DNA of 64,000 nucleotides from Xylophilus rhododendri (GTDB lineage Bacteria; Pseudomonadota; Gammaproteobacteria; Burkholderiales; Burkholderiaceae_C): NCBI RefSeq assembly GCF_009906855.1, contig NZ_CP047650.1, positions 558,001 to 622,000 of the forward strand, read 5' to 3'. Shown piece by piece: positions 58,880 to 64,000 of this stretch (position 1 is its first letter; each line of letters starts with the position of its first letter). The notes under the pieces were generated by a model. It saw only the letters and a program-made list of their open reading frames with translations, ran no database searches and was not told where the DNA came from. The position numbers and the translations under genes were made by a program.

Positions 58880-60064
58880 TCAAAGGGCTTTTGCCAGGCG
58901 GGCGATGCCATCCTTGATCCTGGCGACGTCGGCCGTGGCGAAGCTCAGCCGCAGGGTCGCGACATCGGGCTTCTCGGCGAAGAAAGGCGCACCGGGCACG
59001 AAGGCCACCAGCTGCTCGATGGCCTTCTTGGCGAAGGCGCTGGCATCGGTCGGGCCGCCATTCGCACCGGTCAGGCGCGCCCAGAAGAACAGGCCGCCCT
59101 GCGGCTTGGTGAAGGTGACGGCGTCGCCCAGATCGGCCTTCAGCGCGTCGGCCATGGCATCGCAGCGCCCGGCATAGACCTGGCGCACACGGGCCAGCGT
59201 GGCGGGCATGCGGCCGCTCTTCAGGTACTGGGCGGCGGTGGCCTGGGCGAAGGTGCTGGTGTGGGCATCGCTGAACTGCTTGCACATCACGGCGTTGGCC
59301 AGCAGCGCGGGCGGGGCGATCATCCAGCCCACACGCAGGCCGGGGCTCAGCACCTTGCTCATGCTGCCGCAGTGCACCAGCAGCTCGCGGCTGCCGGGCA
59401 CCTGGGCGGTGAGGGCCATCAGGCTGGGCGGCGGCGGGGTTTCGGTGAAGTACAGGTCGCCGTAGGGGTCGTCCTCCACGATCACGGTGTTGTGCTTCAC
59501 CGCCATCTCCAGCACCTTCTTGCGGCGTTCCAGGTTCAGCAGCGCGCCGCTGGGATTGCCGAAGGTGGGAATCAGGTAGACGAACTTGGGCCTGTGTTCC
59601 TCGATCAGCTTTTCCAGCTCGTCGGTCTTCACGCCCTCGCCGTCGATCGGCGCGCTGATCAGCTGCGCGCCGTAGAGGCGGAAGCACTGGATGGTGGCCA
59701 GGAAGGTCGGGCCTTCCACGATCACCTTGTCGCCCGGGCCGATCAGCGTCTTGCCGATCAGGTCCAGCGCCTGCTGGCTGCCGGTGGTGACGATCAGGCC
59801 CTGCGGCGCCACGTCCACGCCCTTGCCCTTCATGAAGGCCGACAGCTCGCTGCGCAGCGGCTCGTAGCCCTCGGTGGCGCCGTACTGCAGGGCGCCCGCC
59901 TCGTCCAGCGCACGCTGGCTGGCTTCGCGGATGCCGTCCACGTCGAACATCGCGCTGTCCGGAAAACCGCCCGCGAAACTGACGATGCCGGGCGTTCCCA
60001 GCAGCTTGAAGAGTTCACGGATGGCGGAGGTTTCGACGTTCTGGAGGCGGTCGGCGAATTGCAT
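58880..60064 (-). CDS. PLP-dependent aminotransferase (class I/II, 2-aminoadipate/LysN-like)
   Basis: 394 residues. IVSFAGGFPDSAMFDVDGI and LQYGATEGYEPLR at the N-terminus, FGNPSGALLNLERRK, VIVEDDPYGDLYF and the PLP lysine in CGSMSKVLSPGLRVGWM. The pattern fits the LysN/2-aminoadipate or aromatic aminotransferase branch without the GntR domain of MocR regulators. Exact amino donor unknown. Start at 60064 by homology. Confidence 0.92.
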   Translation of the reverse strand: MQFADRLQNVETSAIRELFKLLGTPGIVSFAGGFPDSAMFDVDGIREASQRALDEAGALQYGATEGYEPLRSELSAFMKGKGVDVAPQGLIVTTGSQQALDLIGKTLIGPGDKVIVEGPTFLATIQCFRLYGAQLISAPIDGEGVKTDELEKLIEEHRPKFVYLIPTFGNPSGALLNLERRKKVLEMAVKHNTVIVEDDPYGDLYFTETPPPPSLMALTAQVPGSRELLVHCGSMSKVLSPGLRVGWMIAPPALLANAVMCKQFSDAHTSTFAQATAAQYLKSGRMPATLARVRQVYAGRCDAMADALKADLGDAVTFTKPQGGLFFWARLTGANGGPTDASAFAKKAIEQLVAFVPGAPFFAEKPDVATLRLSFATADVARIKDGIARLAKAL

Positions 60065-60193
60065 GGCGGCAGGAGCGATGAGTCTTTGAGGAGGTTTCGC
60101 GCGCTGGCGCCAGGCGGTGAACCGGCTCTTGGCAGTACGCGAAGCCTTCCATTGTCGCAGTGCTCGCGGACCCGTGCCCGCCAAGGCAGTGCG

Positions 60194-60871
60194 TTAAAAC
60201 ACGTGGGCGTACACGGCGGGGCCGCCCTCCCCTCCCTTGCGGGCTTCGAGGAGGTCGCCCTTCTTCACGCTGCCTCGGCCCAGATGCCGGAACCCCGTGG
60301 ACACACCGTGCCCGTACCAGTACGACACCCCACCATTATCAATATGGCCAAAATAATCCCCATTGAGATAAAATCCACAGTAAATCTTGTCGGCAAATAT
60401 CTTCTCGGAAATTTTCATCCAGAGATAATTCCCCTCGAGCTTAAGCTCAATCTCATAGGGAAAATCAACACTTTCGTGCGACTCATGTAGCAGTGTGATC
60501 CAAGCGGCCATGCCAGGATTCTTCTCCGGCGCCGGCACCACGAGGACCGGCTTATTCAATTCCAGAGTAAAAGCCTTGCCAGCAGGCCAATATTCCAGGA
60601 ATCCACCGGGACGCATCAGCTCCGTCGTGTGCCCGCGGCAATCCAGCCGGTTCTGATTGGCGTTTAAAATCAAGGTCTTCTGCTCGGCCGACTTGTTGGC
60701 TGGCGTTTCAATTGGCGTATAGCTGCTGGCGCCGGGATAGGTCAAGGTACTCTCAATGCCGGGCATGACATACCTGGCAAACACTGTGCAATAGTCGTAA
60801 GGCCCGATCAGCTTGAAGCCGTCTTGCTGCAGCACTAATTCCGTTCCATTGACTCGAAGATAGGTCGGCAT
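60194..60871 (-). CDS. Orphan protein A (225 aa), first of three local paralogues
   Basis: Starts MPTYLRVNGTELVLQQDGFK. The domain of about 125 residues is shared with the genes at 61014-61406 and 63102-63512: IETPANKSAEQKTLILNANQ, FTLELNKPVLVVPAPE and ending ITLLHES. About 100 extra C-terminal residues follow (YLWMKISEKIFADKIYCGFY and GVSYWYGHGVSTGFRHLGRG). No signal peptide. AT-richer than neighbours, suggesting transfer. The start at 60871 matches the paralogues; another ATG at 60883 exists. Function unknown. Confidence 0.8.
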   Translation of the reverse strand: MPTYLRVNGTELVLQQDGFKLIGPYDYCTVFARYVMPGIESTLTYPGASSYTPIETPANKSAEQKTLILNANQNRLDCRGHTTELMRPGGFLEYWPAGKAFTLELNKPVLVVPAPEKNPGMAAWITLLHESHESVDFPYEIELKLEGNYLWMKISEKIFADKIYCGFYLNGDYFGHIDNGGVSYWYGHGVSTGFRHLGRGSVKKGDLLEARKGGEGGPAVYAHVF

Positions 60872-61013
60872 TTTGAGATCCATGGTCAAATCATCTGCGT
60901 CATTAGATGACCGCAATGCCAGCAGCCATTCATGCGCCGCGTGGGCCGAACGGCTCACCCGAACCGGCGTGGCAATGCAGGCGGCCTGCCGCCGGACCAT
61001 GGCCTCGCCGCGA

Positions 61014-61406
61014 TCACTCGTTGAGCAGCATGAATTCGATGCCCAGTTCCGGCGCGTGAGTGGGCGCGGGTCGGACGGTTCGAGGCGTGTTCAGCCGCAA
61101 GGTGAAGTTGGGCGGAACGGGCCATTGCGTCATCGCCCCGCCGGGGGGGCCGTACTGGGCAGCGATCCCGCTCCATGTCGTGCTGCTCAGATCGGCATTC
61201 GACATCTTGACTTTGCGCTCGGCCTGCTTGTCCGGCGGAGTCTCGATGGGAGGGCCAAAGGGCAAGCCGTCGAGCCGAACCCATTCGATATCCGGATTGC
61301 TGAACGAGACGATCAGGTGGGCGCCGTCGAGCACGATGCCCAACACGATCTGGTCCGATCTCAGGTAATACACCATGTCGCCGCCAATCTTCAGATAGGT
61401 CGCCAT
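61014..61406 (-). CDS. Orphan protein B (130 aa), paralogue
   Basis: Starts MATYLKIGGDMVYYLRSDQI and keeps the shared core PIETPPDKQAERKVKMSNAD, FTLRLNTPRTVRPAPTH and the terminal FMLLNE. GGAGG nine bases before the ATG at 61406 decides the start (an ATG at 61424 overlaps that site). 142 bases upstream of paralogue A on the same strand. No recognised family. Confidence 0.8.
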   Translation of the reverse strand: MATYLKIGGDMVYYLRSDQIVLGIVLDGAHLIVSFSNPDIEWVRLDGLPFGPPIETPPDKQAERKVKMSNADLSSTTWSGIAAQYGPPGGAMTQWPVPPNFTLRLNTPRTVRPAPTHAPELGIEFMLLNE

Positions 61407-61507
61407 ATCGTGGCCCTCCAGCATGAGCGATCGATTGTTGGGTTCTCCTTTCCATTTCCCAATAGACCACTAGCGCCATCCAGGGACACCGGGCCTAGAC
61501 TCGCCGC

Positions 61508-62155
61508 ATGAAAGTCGCCGACATCACCCCTTTCTTCGCCACCCTGCAGGTCGCCAATCCCGAGCCTAAAACCGAGCTGGAATACACCACGCCCTTCGAA
61601 CTGCTGGCCGCCGTGCTGCTGTCGGCGCAGGCCACCGATGTCGGCGTGAACAAGGCCCTGGCGAGGCTCTGGCCGCTGGCCAACACGCCGCAAGGTCTGC
61701 TGGACCTGGGGCTGGAGAAGGTGGAGGCCTCGATCAAGACCATCGGCCTCTATCGCAACAAGGCGAAGAACCTGCTGGCCACCTGCCGCATCCTGGTGGA
61801 CCAGTACGGCGGCGAGGTGCCGCAGACCCGCGACGCGCTGGAGTCGCTGCCCGGCGTGGGCCGCAAGACGGCCAATGTGGTGCTGAACGTGGCCTTCGGC
61901 GCGGAAACCATGGCGGTCGACACGCACATCTTCCGCGTCTCCAACCGCACCGGCCTGGCGCCGGGCAAGGATGTGCTGGCGGTGGAGATGAAGCTGATGA
62001 AGCGCATCCCCAAGCCCTTCATGCTGCATGCCCACCACTGGCTGATCCTGCACGGGCGTTATGTCTGCGTCGCCCGCACGCCCAAGTGCTGGCAATGCGC
62101 GGTGGCGCAGTACTGCGACTACAAGCCGAAGACACCGGCGCCGCGCACCCGCTGA
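61508..62155 (+). CDS. nth: Endonuclease III (Nth)
   Basis: Base-excision-repair glycosylase/AP lyase for oxidised pyrimidines, 215 residues. LLSAQATDVGVNKA, the helix-hairpin-helix LPGVGRKTANVVLN with catalytic Lys, catalytic Asp in VDTHIFRVSNR, and the [4Fe-4S] ligands C-x6-C-x2-C-x5-C at the C-terminus (CVARTPKCWQCAVAQYC). An island of conserved sequence among orphan genes. Confidence 0.96.
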   Translation: MKVADITPFFATLQVANPEPKTELEYTTPFELLAAVLLSAQATDVGVNKALARLWPLANTPQGLLDLGLEKVEASIKTIGLYRNKAKNLLATCRILVDQYGGEVPQTRDALESLPGVGRKTANVVLNVAFGAETMAVDTHIFRVSNRTGLAPGKDVLAVEMKLMKRIPKPFMLHAHHWLILHGRYVCVARTPKCWQCAVAQYCDYKPKTPAPRTR

Positions 62156-62185
62156 GCCAGGCGCAGCCGCCGGCCCGGGTGCCGC

Positions 62186-62250
62186 TTCGCCCGACGGCGC
62201 GGTGCTTCGGCTCCCGGCGCCCCGGCCGACGGCCTTGCCGAAAACATGCT
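62186..62250 (+). promoter_or_regulatory. PIP box (HrpX-type) upstream of the frameshifted orphan
   Basis: TTCGC (62186-62190), 15 bases, TTCGG (62206-62210); CATGCT (62245-62250) fits YANNNT but at 34 rather than 30-32 bases. The box ends 72 bases before the ATG at 62283, close to the 82 bases seen for the other PIP box. Confidence 0.55.
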
Positions 62251-62282
62251 CGCCACCATCCGACATCGATAAGGCTTTGCGC

Positions 62283-62422
62283 ATGTTTTCTTCGCCCGGC
62301 GCGTTCAACGCTTCGCCAGTGCCCTTTTCCGCGGACCGGGCGCTGCACCGGTACCAGCCGCGTCTCGACCCCAGCCGTCGGGCATCGACTCCCCCTCACC
62401 CTACGGGCCGCTTGCCTGGCTG
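62283..62422 (+). other. 5' part of the orphan gene in another frame (46-codon frame from ATG 62283)
   Basis: MFSSPGAFNASPVPFSADRA opens a Ser/Pro-rich, disordered N-terminus that stops at TGA 62421-62423, which overlaps the ATG of the next frame by one base. Adding one C to the run of five C at 62391-62395 would fuse it to the 229-codon frame as STPPSPYGPLAWLMAYGLDA. Either a coupled leader frame, a real frameshift mutation or a sequence error. Confidence 0.5.
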
Positions 62423-63112
62423 ATGGCCTATGGCCTCGACGCGCCCGCCGTGCAGACCATGGCGGTGAGCCTGGCCGAAGGGGAAAGCGCCCCCGACGAC
62501 CAGCGGCTGCTGCAGAACGCCTGGCAGCACGCGCAACGCCGCTACAGCGACAGCGGCGGCGCTGCGCAGGCACCGGCGCCCGTCTTCCTGCCGGCCCTGC
62601 GCCGCAAGCTGCCCGCCATGTTGTCCGCTCGTGTCGCCGCAGGCCCAGGCACCGACAGCCTGGAGCCGGCCGACCGGCTCGTCACCAACCTGGTCCATGT
62701 CTTCAGCGGCCTGCTGCTGCAGGACCTGGAACTGGAGCTGCCCGACGCACAGGACAGCCTCTACAGAGCCGCGCAGAAGGACCTGCGCATCGCAGCCGCC
62801 GCCTACATCCTGGACGTGGCCGTGCCGGAACGCCTGGGTTGCCGGGCCACGGCAGAGCGCAGCCGGCATCACCGTGCCGATCTGATCTTCGTGCGCCGGC
62901 CCGGTACGGTCGCCGGGCTGGCGGAGGACATCCATGACGGACTGGTCGCCTGCACGCGGGACGATCCGCCGGAGTTCGCAACGGCGCAGCAGACGGACAC
63001 CGCGCTGGCGACATTCACTGAATATGTCGAGCAGTGCCTGGACCGCATCGATGGCATGGGCAGCGCGCAATATCCGTTCTGCACTCCGCCTGCGGCTGCG
63101 GCTACTCGTTGA
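62423..63112 (+). CDS. Orphan 229-aa protein, candidate type III effector body
   Basis: Starts MAYGLDAPAVQTMAVSLAEG. Mostly helical, Ala/Leu/Asp-rich; segments RLVTNLVHVFSGLLLQDLEL, IAAAAYILDVAVPE and TFTEYVEQCLDRIDGMG. No signal peptide or membrane helix. Coding character extends upstream of this ATG in the same frame (SPSPYGPLAWL) with no start codon, so the real start is probably 62283 with a one-base frame break between. Overlaps the convergent paralogue C by 11 bases. Family not recognised. Confidence 0.65.
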   Translation: MAYGLDAPAVQTMAVSLAEGESAPDDQRLLQNAWQHAQRRYSDSGGAAQAPAPVFLPALRRKLPAMLSARVAAGPGTDSLEPADRLVTNLVHVFSGLLLQDLELELPDAQDSLYRAAQKDLRIAAAAYILDVAVPERLGCRATAERSRHHRADLIFVRRPGTVAGLAEDIHDGLVACTRDDPPEFATAQQTDTALATFTEYVEQCLDRIDGMGSAQYPFCTPPAAAATR

Positions 63113-63512
63113 GCAGAGTGAACTCCACTTCCAGGTTTCGGAACTCATCGGAGCCGGGCCTGACGAGCATCCGCCTGCCAACTTCCACGGTGAAATCTGC
63201 AGGGGCAGGCAAGGAGCTCAATCGATTGCCGTTGGCGGCGTCCTTGACCTCGAATACCTTGCCCAGGCACCTGATGCTTTGCTGGTTTGCGTGCGAGATC
63301 AGCAGCTTGTCGGCAGCGCGCTTGTCCGCCGGCGTCTCCAGAGGAAATTCGCGCCGCTCACCGGCGCGCTGGAAGGTTTCCATGGCGGGGACGTCCCAGC
63401 CGATCCGGACAGATTTGCCATCGCCCTTGCCGCCAAACGCCGCTATCGCATTGATCCGCTTCGAATCGGCATGGCCCCACTGAAGGCCATGGATCTTGAG
63501 GTAGGTTGCCAT
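63102..63512 (-). CDS. Orphan protein C (136 aa), paralogue
   Basis: Starts MATYLKIHGLQWGHADSKRI, with the shared core FPLETPADKRAADKLLISHA, FTVEVGRRMLVRPGSDE and the same end FTLLNE as paralogue B. The region between start and core (RINAIAAFGGKGDGKSVRIG) is its own. No signal peptide. Encoded on the minus strand on the far side of nth from paralogues A and B. Confidence 0.8.
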   Translation of the reverse strand: MATYLKIHGLQWGHADSKRINAIAAFGGKGDGKSVRIGWDVPAMETFQRAGERREFPLETPADKRAADKLLISHANQQSIRCLGKVFEVKDAANGNRLSSLPAPADFTVEVGRRMLVRPGSDEFRNLEVEFTLLNE

Positions 63513-63599
63513 TGCGAGTCCCCGCTTTCGAAAGCGATCATTCTTCGCATTCGGCGGGCAGACTCAATAGGGCGAATGGGTCGAGGAATCCCACCAACG

Positions 63600-63621
63600 A
63601 AAAGGGGACCCGAAGGTCCCC
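63600..63621 (-). terminator. Intrinsic terminator of the 83-aa gene
   Basis: Minus strand: a 7-bp stem GGGGACC/GGTCCCC closed by a TTCG tetraloop and followed by TTTTC. Confidence 0.85.
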
Positions 63622-63655
63622 ATGCATGGTGGCCCGCCCGAAGCGGGATGCCGAC

Positions 63656-63907
63656 TCAGGAGCCGGCCTTCTCCAGCGACTTCTTGGCGCTCTTGGCGTC
63701 GTGCTCGGCGCTCTTCTTGTGGTACTCGGCCTTGGTGTTGTTCACTGCCTTGCCGATGGGGCCGCTTTCCTTGGCCTTGCTCTCGGCCTGCTTCTGGTCG
63801 ATCTTGTGCTGGGCTGCGTCGGTGGCCTGGTCGGCCGCCTTGCCCACTTGTGCCTGTGCACCCAGGACGGCCAGCGAAGCGATGAGGGCGAATGCGATCT
63901 TTTTCAT
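63656..63907 (-). CDS. Small Ala/Lys-rich exported protein (83 aa)
   Basis: Signal peptide MKKIAFALIASLAVLGAQAQ, then a charged helical mature part (ATDAAQHKIDQKQAESKAKE and HDAKSAKKSLEKAGS). AGGAGA lies five bases before the ATG. Periplasmic, monocistronic with its own terminator. Looks like an abundant stress- or desiccation-type helical protein, but no function is established here. The remaining 93 bases to the window end show no gene. Confidence 0.8.
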   Translation of the reverse strand: MKKIAFALIASLAVLGAQAQVGKAADQATDAAQHKIDQKQAESKAKESGPIGKAVNNTKAEYHKKSAEHDAKSAKKSLEKAGS

Positions 63908-64000
63908 GTTCTCTCCTGAAAACGTTGAGATGGGTGCAGATTGCCTGCGTGAGGGCGCCCTGCCTGTCAGCCATCGCCCCGCCCGGGTTTCGGCCTAAGC

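Noticed and set aside
60194..63512. Paralogues A-C as Hcp-like type VI secretion proteins because of the N-terminal YLKI
   Set aside because: The resemblance is limited to a few residues; the rest of the Hcp pattern is absent and no T6SS gene is in the window.
63513..63610. Possible PIP box upstream of paralogue C
   Set aside because: CGAA pairs occur but at 20 bases and other wrong distances, not 15. The regions upstream of paralogues A and B also have no correctly spaced pair.

Overview
The window is a high-GC chromosome segment from a betaproteobacterium, most likely a Comamonadaceae member (Acidovorax, Xylophilus or Variovorax type). The evidence is the gene order rpsB-tsf-pyrH-frr-uppS-cdsA-dxr-rseP-bamA-skp-lpxD-fabZ-lpxA, the presence of PhaR and 3-hydroxybutyrate dehydrogenase (polyhydroxybutyrate metabolism), and the overall protein style. 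Genus cannot be fixed from the sequence alone. Two promoters that look like HrpX-controlled PIP boxes suggest a plant-associated strain with a type III secretion system; this is inference.

Layout. 1-12.5 kb (minus strand): a long translation, isoprenoid, phospholipid and outer-membrane block, from rpsB down to lpxA, which is cut by the window edge. 12.6-14.1 kb: nnrD (plus). 14.1-18.05 kb: two orphan genes in one minus-strand unit, preceded by a PIP box with a correctly spaced -10 motif; these are the best candidates for undescribed secreted effectors. 18.1-28.5 kb: an SDR, rnr, tRNA-Leu, rimO, phaR with a probable operator, a 56-aa basic protein, a PAP2-family protein, a leucine-rich-repeat kinase, a GAF histidine kinase and several small orphans.

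28.6-36.3 kb: a visibly AT-richer accessory region with two acyltransferase-3 membrane proteins, a Wzy/WaaL-like polymerase or ligase, a broken SRAP (HMCES/YedK) gene and other debris. It ends at tRNA-Val. A diverged copy of the 3' end of that tRNA and its downstream flank lies 3.2 kb away in direct orientation, the footprint expected of tRNA-site integration.

36.4-60.1 kb: housekeeping and metabolic genes. These are relA with an alpha/beta hydrolase, 3-hydroxybutyrate dehydrogenase, a SIMPL protein, ompR-envZ, ispD-ispF, mfd, serB, a marR-MFS pair with a palindromic operator, a LysR regulator divergent from an FMN alpha-hydroxyacid oxidase, trxC, an RhtA-like exporter, gdhA, a DEAD-box helicase and a PLP aminotransferase.

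60.2-64 kb: around nth lie three paralogous orphan proteins (same N-terminal MxTYL motif, ETPxxK core and LLNE/LLHE end) and a second PIP-box-preceded orphan. The reading frame of that orphan appears broken by one base at a run of five C. Together with the 14-18 kb genes this is the most interesting content of the window.
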